Shown: positions 33,021 to 41,838, numbered from the stretch's first letter. The stretch is 64,000 nt of DNA from Paenibacillus mesophilus (GCF_005938385.1 NZ_VCRA01000021.1:1-64000); one strand, 5' to 3'. A program made the numbers and translations. The notes: a model not told the origin generated them from the letters alone.

Positions 33021-33922
33021 AGGAGGGCGTTGCCGTCGCGCGCATAGTGTTCCTTCGCCTTGCGGATCCATTGACGGGTCGAGTAATTGAGCGTCGATTC
33101 ATGGCCGAACAGCAGGGAGGTCGTCCGCGTCGTTTCCTCCAGCTCGGGAATGGTGCGCATAACGAGTCCGTTATTGTCCAGCATCATTTGACGCAAGTAC
33201 GACTTCGGCAGCAGCGTCGCCACGTTGCAGGTCGAGACGAGACGAAGAATCGCTTCGAACGAATCGATTTCCATCTTCACATCCGGGTATACGCTGTACC
33301 GGTGAAACAGCTCGTCCATCAGAATGCGGTACCACGTCCCTTTCGAGAACAAAATCATAGGCAGCTCCTGCAGCTCGCTAATCTCGATCGCCGGCTTCTC
33401 GGCCCATTTGTGGTACGATGGGAGCACGAGGCATAGATGGTCGTCGAACAGCGGGACGCAGGTCAGCTCGGGACTGTCGATCTTCGAGGCGACGAGCCCG
33501 AGGTCGACTTTTTTTTCTTTGACGAGGCTGACGATCTCATGCGTTTTGCCGGTAATGGCCTTTATATCCGTCTCCGGAAAATCGCGGGTGTACAGGGCGA
33601 TCAGATCGGGAAGGGTGGATTGCAGCGTTGTAAGGCTCGCCCCGATCGTGATGCTTCTGGACGAAGAGCGGTACTCGGCGATGCGCAGCAGCAGCTTGCG
33701 CTCCATCTCGGACAGCTCGAGGGCGTACTCGTAGCACACTTGACCGAGTCTCGTCAGCTCGAGCTTCTTGCCTTTGCGTTCGAACAGCATAATGCCGAGA
33801 TGCTCTTCCAGCTGGGCGATTTTACGCGATAGCGCCGGCTGCGAAATGTTGAGCGTCTGTGCGGCCCGGTTCAAGCTGCCATTCTCGACTACGGCGGCGA
33901 ATGCCTCCAAATGGGGCAGCAT
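33017..33922 (-). CDS. LysR-family transcriptional regulator (CcpC/CitR-like)
   Basis: A 301-aa LysR regulator: HTH (about 1-60; LNRAAQTLNISQPALSRKIA) and a two-lobed sensor domain (about 88-290). It is divergent from sdhCAB. CcpC/CitR relatives in Bacillus sense citrate and control TCA-cycle genes, so control of succinate dehydrogenase is plausible. The intergenic region contains ATAA/TTAT half-sites similar to those bound by CcpC. The 3' end overlaps the antiporter gene. Confidence 0.88.
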   Translation of the reverse strand: MLPHLEAFAAVVENGSLNRAAQTLNISQPALSRKIAQLEEHLGIMLFERKGKKLELTRLGQVCYEYALELSEMERKLLLRIAEYRSSSRSITIGASLTTLQSTLPDLIALYTRDFPETDIKAITGKTHEIVSLVKEKKVDLGLVASKIDSPELTCVPLFDDHLCLVLPSYHKWAEKPAIEISELQELPMILFSKGTWYRILMDELFHRYSVYPDVKMEIDSFEAILRLVSTCNVATLLPKSYLRQMMLDNNGLVMRTIPELEETTRTTSLLFGHESTLNYSTRQWIRKAKEHYARDGNALL

Positions 33923-34179
33923 GCGATCAGCTCCTATTTCAAAATGGGAGTATGAGAATTATTTCATTAATATATGTGTCCCGATCTGCTTATAATTGCG
34001 CTCTCGAAATCCACGACATCGACAAGATGATCTTATACCTAATGTGCATAACGGATTATAAGAAATCGGCATTTCCATTATAAGACCTTTGGGAGTAACA
34101 TGAAAGATGTCAAACATTGTTCACAATCCGAGGTTTAAACAAGTCCTTCCTTGGCAAAATAGGCATGTATACGAAAGTT
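33923..34179. promoter_or_regulatory. LysR/sdh divergent control region with ATAA/TTAT sites
   Basis: No gene. The stretch is A/T-rich and holds ATAACGGATTAT (34048-34059, a perfect ATAA/TTAT dyad), an upstream TTAT at 34033, and TTATAAG repeats near 34056 and 34079. These are candidate binding sites for the divergent LysR regulator, by analogy with CcpC sites (ATAA-N-TTAT). A hairpin repeat follows at 34180. Confidence 0.4.
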
Positions 34180-34235
34180 CCCCCAAAAGTGAAGCGAATC
34201 GTTGTAGAAACGCCGAGTACTTTTGGGGGAGCCCC
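34180..34235 (+). repeat. dispersed hairpin repeat, copy 3
   Basis: Starts CCCCCAAAAGTGAAG and ends TACTTTTGGGGGAGCCCC, with CGCCGAG in the middle. It lies upstream of the sdh promoter, between it and the LysR gene. Confidence 0.85.
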
Positions 34236-34307
34236 GGGAAAATGCCGGTAACGCCGAAATTGAGGCCATGCCGTACTGTCGATATTTCGACCGTATACGA
34301 CATTTTG

Positions 34308-34336
34308 TTGACGCTTGTCAAACTCGGGAGTACAAT
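34308..34336 (+). promoter_or_regulatory. sigma-A promoter of sdhCAB
   Basis: TTGACG (34308-34313), a 17-bp spacer and TACAAT (34331-34336), 58 bp before the sdhC ATG. A TTGTCAAA stretch in the spacer could be part of an operator. Confidence 0.75.
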
Positions 34337-34393
34337 GAAAGATGGTTTGCTTTGCACACGTTGTCATATTTCTCTAGGGGGGAACTCGTTTCC

Positions 34394-35059
34394 ATGACCG
34401 GTAATTCCTATTACTACCGAAAGCTTCACTCTCTGCTCGGAGTAATACCCGTCGGCTTTTTTCTAATCGAACACTTGATTACGAACTATGAAGCGTTCAA
34501 CGGCGGACATCAGGCGTTCATCGACTCGGTACGATGGTTAAACAGCTTGCCGCTCGTTATTTTCCTGGAAGTGTTCGGCATCTGGCTGCCTATTCTGTAC
34601 CACGGCATTTACGGCTTGTTCGTAGCGTTCCAATCGCGCAATAACGTAAACCGTTACGGGTATTACCGTAACCTGATGTTTACGCTTCAGCGGATTACGG
34701 GCGTAGTTACGCTGATCTTCATCGCATGGCACTTCTTCCAGACCCGGTTCCAAGTGGCGATCGGCAATGAAACGCACGATGGCCTCGGTGTCGTTATGCA
34801 CGAAATTTTCACGACCCCGCTCTACTTCACGTTGTACTTGGTCGGCGTTCTGGCGGCAACGTTCCACTTCACGAACGGCATGTGGTCGTTCCTGGTCAGC
34901 TGGGGCATTACGATCGGGCCGCGGGCGCAGCGCGTGTCGAGCGTAATCTGGATGGGCGTATTCGTCATCATGTCGATCATGTTCGTGCTGACGATGGTAG
35001 CATTCACCGACGCGTCGTTCCAAGATACTTCCGTGCTGGATATGGCGAGCAAACATTAA
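34394..35059 (+). CDS. sdhC: succinate dehydrogenase cytochrome b558 subunit
   Basis: A 221-aa membrane anchor with five TM helices, the Bacillus-type di-heme subunit that passes electrons from succinate to menaquinone. Histidines expected to bind heme are seen in LHSLLG, LIEHLITNY, LYHGIYGL, IAWHFFQT and FHFTNGMWS. The frame extends upstream, but the ATG at 34394 follows AGGGGGGAAC and matches the family start. It is the first gene of sdhCAB, behind a strong promoter. Confidence 0.94.
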   Translation: MTGNSYYYRKLHSLLGVIPVGFFLIEHLITNYEAFNGGHQAFIDSVRWLNSLPLVIFLEVFGIWLPILYHGIYGLFVAFQSRNNVNRYGYYRNLMFTLQRITGVVTLIFIAWHFFQTRFQVAIGNETHDGLGVVMHEIFTTPLYFTLYLVGVLAATFHFTNGMWSFLVSWGITIGPRAQRVSSVIWMGVFVIMSIMFVLTMVAFTDASFQDTSVLDMASKH

Positions 35060-35075
35060 GGGGGAGTGAACTGTA

Positions 35076-36836
35076 ATGGCAAATTCCAAAATTATTGTCG
35101 TAGGCGGAGGACTTGCCGGGCTGATGGCTACCGTAAAGGCCGCCGAAGCCGGGGTTCACGTCGACCTTTTCTCATTGGTACCTGTTAAACGTTCCCACTC
35201 CGTATGCGCCCAAGGCGGCATTAACGGAGCGGTCAATACGAAGGGCGAAGGCGACTCCCCTTGGGAGCACTTCGACGATACGGTTTACGGCGGAGACTTT
35301 CTGGCGAACCAGCCTCCCGTCAAGGCGATGTGCGAAGCGGCGCCCGGCATCATTCACTTAATGGACCGGATGGGCGTCATGTTCAGCCGTACGCCGGAAG
35401 GCTTGCTCGATTTCCGCCGGTTCGGCGGTACGCAATACCACCGCACCGCATTCGCCGGTGCGACGACCGGACAGCAGCTGCTGTACGCGCTTGACGAGCA
35501 AGTTCGCCGTTGGGAGACGGCAGGGCTCGTCACGAAGTACGAGCATTGGGAGTTTCTGTCCGTCGCCATCGACGACGACGGCGTATGCCGCGGCGTGAGC
35601 GCGCAAGACCTGCGCAGCATGGAAGTAAAGACGTTCCGTGCCGATGCGGTAATCCTCGCTACGGGCGGACCCGGCATTATTTTCGGCAAAACGACGAACT
35701 CGGTCATCAATACCGGTACGGCCGCAAGTGCGGTGTACCAACAAGGCGTTACTTACGCGAACGGCGAATTCATTCAAATTCACCCGACGGCCATTCCGGG
35801 GGACGACAAGCTTCGTCTCATGTCCGAGTCGGCGCGCGGCGAAGGCGGCCGGATTTGGACTTACAAGGACGGCAAGCCTTGGTACTTCCTCGAAGAAAAA
35901 TATCCGGCATACGGAAACCTCGTTCCGCGCGACATCGCGACACGGGAAATTTTCAGCGTGTGCGTGGACGATAAGCTCGGCATCAACGGCGAGAATATGG
36001 TATATCTCGACTTGTCGCACAAAGATCCGAAGGAATTGGATGTCAAGCTTGGCGGCATCATCGAAATTTACGAGAAATTCATGGGCGACGATCCGCGAAA
36101 AATTCCGATGAAAATTTTCCCGGCCGTTCACTATTCGATGGGCGGCATGTGGGTCGATTACAACCAAATGACGAATATTCCCGGACTGTTCGCCGCAGGC
36201 GAATGCGAATACCAATACCATGGCGCCAACCGTCTCGGCGCGAACTCGCTCTTGTCGGCTATCTACGGCGGCATGGTGGCAGGGCCGAAGGCGATCGAAT
36301 ACATTAAAGGCTTGAACAAATCTTCCGAAGACGTGTCGAGTGCCGTATACGACCGCGAGTCCAAGAAAAATACGGACCGGTACGAAAAGCTGATGAAGCT
36401 CGACGGCACCGAGAACGCCTATGTCCTTCATAAGGAACTGGGCGAATGGATGACCAACAACATGACGGTCGTGCGCTACAACAGCAAGCTGCAGGACACG
36501 ATCAATAAGATCAAGGAATTGAAAGCCCGATATCAAAAGATCAACATCAACGATACCGCGCGCTGGAACAACCAAGGCGTTGCCTTCACCCGTCAGCTGT
36601 GGAACATGCTGGAGCTGGCCGAAGCGATGACCGTCGGCGCCCTTATGCGCGACGAAAGCCGCGGCGCGCACTACAAGCCGGAATTCCCGGACCGCAACGA
36701 CGACAAGTACATGAAGTCGACGCTGGCGAAATGGACTCCGGACGGTCCGCAAATTTCGTACGAAGATATCGACGTATCGCTGATCGAGCCGCGTAGACGC
36801 GATTACACGGCGAACAAGAAGGCGGGAGGTCACTGA
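35076..36836 (+). CDS. sdhA: succinate dehydrogenase flavoprotein subunit
   Basis: A 586-aa flavoprotein. The FAD site begins VGGGLAGLMATVKAAE; the covalent-FAD His region is RSHSVCAQGGINGAVN; catalytic residues lie in SESARGEGGRIW, and PAVHYSMGGMWVDYNQ and GANRLGANSLLSA are intact. It oxidises succinate to fumarate on the cytoplasmic side. The ATG has AAGGGGGAG upstream. sdhB starts 2 nt after its stop, so expression is tightly coupled. Confidence 0.97.
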   Translation: MANSKIIVVGGGLAGLMATVKAAEAGVHVDLFSLVPVKRSHSVCAQGGINGAVNTKGEGDSPWEHFDDTVYGGDFLANQPPVKAMCEAAPGIIHLMDRMGVMFSRTPEGLLDFRRFGGTQYHRTAFAGATTGQQLLYALDEQVRRWETAGLVTKYEHWEFLSVAIDDDGVCRGVSAQDLRSMEVKTFRADAVILATGGPGIIFGKTTNSVINTGTAASAVYQQGVTYANGEFIQIHPTAIPGDDKLRLMSESARGEGGRIWTYKDGKPWYFLEEKYPAYGNLVPRDIATREIFSVCVDDKLGINGENMVYLDLSHKDPKELDVKLGGIIEIYEKFMGDDPRKIPMKIFPAVHYSMGGMWVDYNQMTNIPGLFAAGECEYQYHGANRLGANSLLSAIYGGMVAGPKAIEYIKGLNKSSEDVSSAVYDRESKKNTDRYEKLMKLDGTENAYVLHKELGEWMTNNMTVVRYNSKLQDTINKIKELKARYQKININDTARWNNQGVAFTRQLWNMLELAEAMTVGALMRDESRGAHYKPEFPDRNDDKYMKSTLAKWTPDGPQISYEDIDVSLIEPRRRDYTANKKAGGH

Positions 36837-36838
36837 TC

Positions 36839-37591
36839 ATGGCTGAGACGAAAAAAATTAAGTTGATTGTCACCCGTCAGGACGGCCCGGATTCGAAGCC
36901 GTATACGGAAGAATTCGAAGTTCCTTACCGCCCGAATATGAACGTCATCAGCGCGCTGATGGAAATTCAGCGCAATCCGCAAACGGCAAGCGGCGGCAAA
37001 ACGACTCCGGTATGCTGGGAGTCGAACTGTCTCGAGGAAGTATGCGGCGCCTGCTCCATGGTCATTAACGGCAAGCCGCGCCAAGCTTGTTCGGCTCTGA
37101 TCGACAAGCTGGAGCAGCCGGTGCGCGTCGCTCCGATGTCCACGTTCCCGATCGTTCGCGACTTGGTCATCAGCCGGCAGCGGATGTTTGACTCGCTCAA
37201 GCGCGTCAAAGCATGGATCCCGATCGACGGCACATACGATCTCGGTCCGGGACCGCGGCTCGCGGAATCGAAGCGTCAATGGGCGTACGAGCTGTCCAAA
37301 TGCATGACGTGCGGCGTCTGCCTGGAAGCTTGTCCGAACGTCAACGACCGTTCCAGCTTTATCGGCCCGGCTCCGATTTCCCAAGCCCGCTTGTTCAATA
37401 CGCACCCGACGGGCGAAATGAACAAGCACGAACGTCTGGAAGCGCTCATGGAGGACGGCGGCATCGAGGGCTGCGGCAACTCGCAGAACTGCGTGCAATC
37501 GTGCCCGAAAGGCATTCCGCTGACGACGTCGATCGCGGCGATCAATGCCGAGACGACGAAGCATTTGTTCAAGAAATGGCTCGGCATGTAA
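36839..37591 (+). CDS. sdhB: succinate dehydrogenase iron-sulfur subunit
   Basis: A 250-aa electron-transfer subunit. The [2Fe-2S] ligands are in CWESNCLEEVCGACS; the [4Fe-4S] and [3Fe-4S] clusters are bound by CMTCGVCLEACP and CGNSQNCVQSCPKG. It links the flavoprotein to the cytochrome b anchor. The ribosome site lies inside the end of sdhA (GGGAGG). A good intrinsic terminator follows. Confidence 0.97.
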   Translation: MAETKKIKLIVTRQDGPDSKPYTEEFEVPYRPNMNVISALMEIQRNPQTASGGKTTPVCWESNCLEEVCGACSMVINGKPRQACSALIDKLEQPVRVAPMSTFPIVRDLVISRQRMFDSLKRVKAWIPIDGTYDLGPGPRLAESKRQWAYELSKCMTCGVCLEACPNVNDRSSFIGPAPISQARLFNTHPTGEMNKHERLEALMEDGGIEGCGNSQNCVQSCPKGIPLTTSIAAINAETTKHLFKKWLGM

Positions 37592-37611
37592 GCCGGCTTG
37601 GAATAGCGTAG

Positions 37612-37653
37612 AAGGAGGATGCCGTACCTGCGGGTGCAGCATCCTCCTTTTGT
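37612..37653 (+). terminator. intrinsic terminator of sdhCAB
   Basis: AAGGAGGATGC pairs with GCATCCTCCTT (one base bulge) and runs into TTTTG, 20 nt after the sdhB stop. Confidence 0.85.
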
Positions 37654-38065
37654 TTGTCGGGAAATAGAGTGGCTGTAGCCGAAGCATTCTCTTCGTATGG
37701 CGGTTGCTTAACCTTGTCTGTCGACAGCAACTCGTGCGAAATCGTTTGTTTGTCTGTATGTGGGGCGCGCTGTCGTATCGTTTGGCTTGATTGGAATCTT
37801 GGCGGTGCGAGTCCGTGTGCAGGCGCTGTGGTACTGTTTGTCTGAGTTGAAGTTTGAACGAAATGGAGAGGCCGCATCCTTCGAACATTTCACGCCCTTC
37901 CTGCGCTATTTGCGTTCATCCTGCACTGACCTTGCGCAAATCTTGCGTCTACTACCTTGTATCATCACGCTTTTTTCTCGCGTCAGCCTTGTCATTTTGC
38001 GTTCATCATGCGCTAGTTCCCGCATTCATCCCAATATCTTCGCGCTCATTTTCGACACTCTCGTC
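37654..38065. other. intergenic stretch without a recognised gene
   Basis: About 410 bp between the sdh terminator and the LacI promoter. Short open frames exist but none has a ribosome site or family resemblance. The repeated phrases GCGTTCATCCTGC and GCGTTCATCATGC occur near 37910 and 37990. Nothing else was seen. Confidence 0.5.
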
Positions 38066-38111
38066 TTGACAGTTTAAACGTTTAAATTTATACTTGATTT
38101 AAACGTTTAAA
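38066..38111 (+). promoter_or_regulatory. LacI-controlled promoter with two identical operators
   Basis: The -35 TTGACA (38066-38071), a 17-bp spacer and -10 TATACT (38089-38094) form a near-ideal promoter. The palindrome TTTAAACGTTTAAA occurs twice: inside the spacer (38073-38086) and just after the -10 (38098-38111), centres 25 bp apart. Such central-CG dyads are typical of LacI-family operators, and occupation would block RNA polymerase. The next gene encodes a LacI regulator, so autoregulation of the regulator-GH88 operon is likely. Confidence 0.85.
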
Positions 38112-38130
38112 TAAAAGGGGTGCATGACCG

Positions 38131-39183
38131 ATGTCGGATCACCGGCAGGCCACCGTGTTCGATGTCGCCAAAGAAGCGGGTGTATCGACTGCGACGGTAT
38201 CGAATGTGCTCAATCGCCGCAATGTGCCGCTGACCGAGGAGACGATCCGCAAAGTCGAAGAGGCCGCTGCGAAGCTGGGTTACCGGCGCAACGTGATGGC
38301 CGCTTCTTTAAGCCGCCGCAAATCGTACGAAGTCGGATTGCTGCTTCCCGGCTTCGTCGGCTACTACGGATTGTTTGCGCAGCAGATGGAACGGACGGCC
38401 CATAAATACGGCTACCATTTGTCCGTCTTCTCGACCGACTTGGATTCCAAGGTAGAGACGCGTCTGCTCGAGAAGCTGCTGGAACGCCGTGTGGACGGGC
38501 TGTTTTGCCACGGCCTGGCGATGTCCGAAGAATCGGCGCGCAAGGTAGTGAACGACGGAACGCCGATCCTGTTCTTCAACTGTTGGAACGAGCTGCAGCG
38601 GATGGCGATCGGAACGGTCAACTTGAACGTCTACCAAGCATGCGTCGATGCGGTCGTTCATCTTCATGAGCAGGGCTGCCGTTCCTTCTACTACTACGGC
38701 AACCGTCGGGCTTTCGCCACGAACGAACAGCGGATGAACGGTTTCCGGGATGGGCTGCGCTTGATCGGCGGTGCTTATCCGTCCGATATGATCGATACGG
38801 GAGACATTGCCGACAAAGATTTGCCGGGATGGCTGGCGGAGCGAAGTGAAGAGGAGGCGCCTGCCGGAGTCATCTGCTTCGACGACTGGAAAGCGTTCGT
38901 TTGCCAGAACCGGTTGATCGAGTGCGGCTATGCGGTTCCGGAGCGGTTCAAGGTTGTAGGCATCAATAACGAGTTCGTAGCGGAGCATTCGTATCCGGCC
39001 ATTACGACGTTCAACATTCCGTACGAGCATCAGGCCGATATCTCGTTCCGCTGGATGATGACCCATTTGGGCGAGCAGGCGAAGCTGAAGGCCAAAGGCG
39101 ATAAAGCGTTTCAGCCCCCCGACGCAGGCGGTGAAGTAAAAATTCCGCTCACACTCGTCGAGCGGTTGTCCTCCGGAACATGA
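38131..39183 (+). CDS. LacI-family regulator of the GH88 operon
   Basis: A 350-aa LacI regulator: N-terminal HTH (VFDVAKEAGVSTATVSNVLN, about 9-28) with hinge helix (RRNVMAASLSRRKS), then a periplasmic-binding-like sensor (about 65-345). It is first in an operon with a GH88 glucuronyl hydrolase, whose unsaturated sugar product or a derivative may be the inducer. Two identical palindromes in its promoter suggest autoregulation. AAAGGGG precedes the ATG. Confidence 0.92.
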   Translation: MSDHRQATVFDVAKEAGVSTATVSNVLNRRNVPLTEETIRKVEEAAAKLGYRRNVMAASLSRRKSYEVGLLLPGFVGYYGLFAQQMERTAHKYGYHLSVFSTDLDSKVETRLLEKLLERRVDGLFCHGLAMSEESARKVVNDGTPILFFNCWNELQRMAIGTVNLNVYQACVDAVVHLHEQGCRSFYYYGNRRAFATNEQRMNGFRDGLRLIGGAYPSDMIDTGDIADKDLPGWLAERSEEEAPAGVICFDDWKAFVCQNRLIECGYAVPERFKVVGINNEFVAEHSYPAITTFNIPYEHQADISFRWMMTHLGEQAKLKAKGDKAFQPPDAGGEVKIPLTLVERLSSGT

Positions 39184-39220
39184 ACAGCATACCCGGTACA
39201 TTTGAGAGGAGCAAACCAAC

Positions 39221-40351
39221 ATGTGGAAACAAGCGATCGAGAATGCGGTATTGAAAACATCGGCTAATATCGACCGGTACGGCGGAGAGATGTTCCCGCA
39301 CGTCAGCGTCGACGGCGGCATCAAGTATAAGCTGAATCCGAATACGGATTGGACGGACGGCTTCTGGACGGGAATGCTGTGGCTGTGCTACGAATATACG
39401 GGAGACGCGAAATTCCGCGATGCGGCCCGCGCCAACGTGGAGAGCTTCCGCAAGCGGCTGGATGCGAAAGTCGCGATCGACCATCACGATATCGGCTTCC
39501 TGTACTCTTTGTCGTCGAAAGCACAGTGGATGGTCGAGAAGGACGAGGCAGCGAAGGCGCTTACGCTGAAAGCAGCCGACCATCTGCTCGGCCGCTGGCG
39601 GCCGAAGAGCCAACTTATCCAGGCGTGGGGTCCGGAAGGCCATGAGCAGAACGGCGGACGCATCATTATCGACTGCCTGATGAATTTGCCGCTCCTGTAT
39701 TGGGCTTATGAGAAGACGGGGGACGAGAAGTACCGGGACGTCGCGACGATCCATGCGGACAAGAGCCGGCGGTTTCTCGTACGCGGAGACGATTCTTCCT
39801 ATCATACGTTCTACTTCGATCAAGAAACGGGAGACGCGATTCACGGCGGCACGCATCAAGGCTACCGGGACGGTTCTACCTGGACGCGCGGACAAGCTTG
39901 GGGCGTTTACGGCTTTGCGCTGTCGTACCGCTATACGAAAGACCCGCTTTATTTGGAAACGTCCAAGCGCCTCGCGCGCTTCTTCCTGAAAAGCTTGCCG
40001 GCCGACGATGTGGCGTATTGGGATTTCGACGTGCCGATCGAGCCGGGAACGCCTAGAGACAGCTCCGCTTCCGCCATTACGGCTTGCGGCATTCTGGAGC
40101 TGCTCGGCCATCTGGAGCCGAACGATCCGGCGCGCGCCGAATTGCAGGACGGACTCGAACGCACGATGAAGTCGCTCGTCACGAACTATTCGACGATCGG
40201 CGATGAAAGCGTAGAAGGGCTGCTGAAGCACGGCTCTTACCACGTGCGCGGCAACTCGTCGCCTGACGATTTCGTCATCTGGGGCGACTATTACTACCTC
40301 GAAGCGCTTATGCGATTGGAGAAAGGCCATAAAGGGTACTGGTACGAATAA
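39221..40351 (+). CDS. ugl: GH88 unsaturated glucuronyl hydrolase
   Basis: A 376-aa cytoplasmic enzyme of glycoside hydrolase family 88 (alpha6/alpha6 barrel). It hydrates the 4,5-double bond of unsaturated glucuronic acid left by polysaccharide lyases and so releases the sugar. The two essential Asp residues are Asp90 (AIDHHDIGF) and Asp151 (GGRIIIDCLMN), 61 residues apart as Asp88 and Asp149 in the studied enzyme of strain GL1. GTHQGYRDGSTWTRGQAW is the substrate-cleft block. No signal peptide, so oligosaccharides must be imported first. It lies 37 nt after its LacI regulator. The lyase that would feed it is not in this part of the window. Confidence 0.92.
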   Translation: MWKQAIENAVLKTSANIDRYGGEMFPHVSVDGGIKYKLNPNTDWTDGFWTGMLWLCYEYTGDAKFRDAARANVESFRKRLDAKVAIDHHDIGFLYSLSSKAQWMVEKDEAAKALTLKAADHLLGRWRPKSQLIQAWGPEGHEQNGGRIIIDCLMNLPLLYWAYEKTGDEKYRDVATIHADKSRRFLVRGDDSSYHTFYFDQETGDAIHGGTHQGYRDGSTWTRGQAWGVYGFALSYRYTKDPLYLETSKRLARFFLKSLPADDVAYWDFDVPIEPGTPRDSSASAITACGILELLGHLEPNDPARAELQDGLERTMKSLVTNYSTIGDESVEGLLKHGSYHVRGNSSPDDFVIWGDYYYLEALMRLEKGHKGYWYE

Positions 40352-40370
40352 TAGCGAACTAATTCATTCG

Positions 40371-40425
40371 GTCCCGTTCGGGGAAACGGAGCAGCAGCAG
40401 CCGCAATCCCGAACCGGGGCTTTTT
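40371..40425 (+). terminator. intrinsic terminator after ugl
   Basis: GTCCCGTTCGGG pairs imperfectly with CCCGAACCGGGGC around a long loop, followed by TTTTT. It lies 20 nt after the stop codon. Confidence 0.65.
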
Positions 40426-40429
40426 GCTC

Positions 40430-40489
40430 GTTAACGATCGAGTTAACAGAACGGTGGATGTTGAAATATTAACCTGCAATGTTTACAAT
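40430..40489 (+). promoter_or_regulatory. promoter and GTTAAC sites of the second LacI gene
   Basis: GTTAAC at 40430 and 40442 (12 bp apart) precede a promoter with TTGAAA (40461-40466), a 17-bp spacer and TACAAT (40484-40489). The same GTTAAC half-site recurs at the next promoter (41.7 kb), which suggests that this LacI protein binds both. Confidence 0.7.
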
Positions 40490-40521
40490 AAGGGGAAACG
40501 CAGCGGACAGGGGAAAACGAC

Positions 40522-41586
40522 ATGCCATCGATGAACGACATCGCCAAAATCGCGGGGGTTTCCAAAGCGACCGTCTCACTTGCTCTTGCCGATCATCCGC
40601 GCATTTCCGAAGAGACGAAACTGAAAATCAAGACGATTGCGCAAAATATCGGGTACTTGCTGCCCTCGCTCAAGTCGGACGCGACCGAAACGAAATGGAA
40701 GGCGAGCCGTTCGATCGGAGTTCTATATATCGGCGGAAGCGGCCATTCGACCGGTCAAGGTTTTTTCAGGGATACGCTGATGGGCATATGCGGGGAAGGC
40801 TCCCGCAGCCGTGTCAACATCGTCATGATCGGGGTCCAAGCATCGGATGAAGCGCAAGATGCCGAAGAAGTGTACGGCAAAGTCGCCGAATCCGGAGTGG
40901 ACGGTATTATCGTTATTACGTGCAAGTCGCATTTGCACGGATTCCGGCGCCTGGCGGAACGGGAGTTCCCGATGGTTTTCGTAGGCAGCAGACGGTTGGC
41001 CGATTGGGACAATCCGCTGCATTCCGTCGCATCCGACAATTACGACGGCGGGGTCACGGCGACCGAATATTTGTTGAAGCTGGGCCATACCCGTATTGCC
41101 GCAATTATGAGCCACCGACCGTCTCCATGGGAGACCGATCGTTTGAACGGATATTTTGCCGCCTTGCGGGCGGCTGGGGTCGAGCTCGGCGATGATTCGG
41201 TTATCCGGGTATCGACATCGTTCAATCCCGATGAGGAGGGCTGGAAGCAGCTTCAGGAGTCGGGGGCGACGGCAGCCTTTGCAACGACGTCGCTGCTCGG
41301 CCATATGGCGCTGCAGCATTCCCGAATTGTCGGCAAGAGCGTACCCGGAGAGCTGTCGCTGGTTTCGTTCGACGATACCGCCTCGTTCCCGTACGAGAGT
41401 CCGCCGGTCACGATCATAGAGCAGGACATGGAATCGCTGGGCACGCTTTCCGCCAAGATGCTGTTTGATCTGATCGAGAGCCCCGGCCAGCCCGCAAGAC
41501 AAGTTTTGATTTCCACCCGTCTGGTCGAAAGGGCTTCCTGCGTGCCGTTGTCGGACGGAAAAACGCAGCTTGCTTGTTCGCCTTAG
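40522..41586 (+). CDS. LacI-family transcriptional regulator
   Basis: A 354-aa LacI regulator. HTH: MNDIAKIAGVSKATVSLALA (about 4-23), then a sensor domain with the usual two lobes (IGVLYIGGSG ... SVASDNYDGGVTATEYL ... ELSLVSFDDT). Monocistronic with its own promoter and terminator. GTTAAC sites in its promoter and in the next one downstream make it the probable controller of the FAD-oxidoreductase/beta-helix/binding-protein genes that follow. The inducer is unknown. GGGGAAAACG lies before the ATG. Confidence 0.92.
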   Translation: MPSMNDIAKIAGVSKATVSLALADHPRISEETKLKIKTIAQNIGYLLPSLKSDATETKWKASRSIGVLYIGGSGHSTGQGFFRDTLMGICGEGSRSRVNIVMIGVQASDEAQDAEEVYGKVAESGVDGIIVITCKSHLHGFRRLAEREFPMVFVGSRRLADWDNPLHSVASDNYDGGVTATEYLLKLGHTRIAAIMSHRPSPWETDRLNGYFAALRAAGVELGDDSVIRVSTSFNPDEEGWKQLQESGATAAFATTSLLGHMALQHSRIVGKSVPGELSLVSFDDTASFPYESPPVTIIEQDMESLGTLSAKMLFDLIESPGQPARQVLISTRLVERASCVPLSDGKTQLACSP

Positions 41587-41612
41587 CATACGGAGCTTAA
41601 GAAAAATAACAG

Positions 41613-41658
41613 GACTGTCCCTGAATACGGCCGATGCCGGATGGGACGGTCTTTTTTT
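41613..41658 (+). terminator. intrinsic terminator after the second LacI gene
   Basis: GACTGTCCC pairs with GGGACGGTC, with an inner CGGCC/CCGG stem, followed by seven T. Confidence 0.85.
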
Positions 41659-41692
41659 GTGTGTTTTTTTGACGGCGCTTGGAAAATTATTG

Positions 41693-41763
41693 TTGATTTG
41701 AAGGGAAAAAGAGGTTACAATTCAGTTAACAAATCGTTAACTTAAATGTTAACTTATGATAAC
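41693..41763 (+). promoter_or_regulatory. promoter with helically phased GTTAAC operators
   Basis: TTGATT (41693-41698), a 17-bp spacer and TACAAT (41716-41721) form the promoter. GTTAAC follows at 41725, 41736 and 41748, with related sites GTTACA at 41715 and GATAAC at 41758. The spacing of 10-12 bp places all on one face of the helix at the transcription start, a repression arrangement. Confidence 0.75.
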
Positions 41764-41824
41764 TTGTACAAATTAAAAAAGACGGGGACTGCAGTTTAAA
41801 GCGGATTTCGAGTCGGTTTTTATT

Positions 41825-41838
41825 TGAAAACGTTTACA
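41825..41838. promoter_or_regulatory. cre site (CcpA)
   Basis: TGAAAACGTTTACA fits the catabolite-responsive element TGWAARCGYTWNCW at every position. It lies about 100 bp after the promoter, where bound CcpA would block elongation. The bases from 41839 to 42002 hold a ribosome-site-like AAGGAGGTG with only a 17-codon frame after it. Confidence 0.75.

Noticed and set aside
35358..36833. 491-codon minus-strand open frame opposite sdhA
   Set aside because: sdhA is an unmistakable conserved gene on the other strand; the frame is a by-product of its codon usage.
37760..38077. 105-codon open frame before the LacI gene
   Set aside because: No ribosome site, no recognisable family, and it runs into the LacI promoter and operators.
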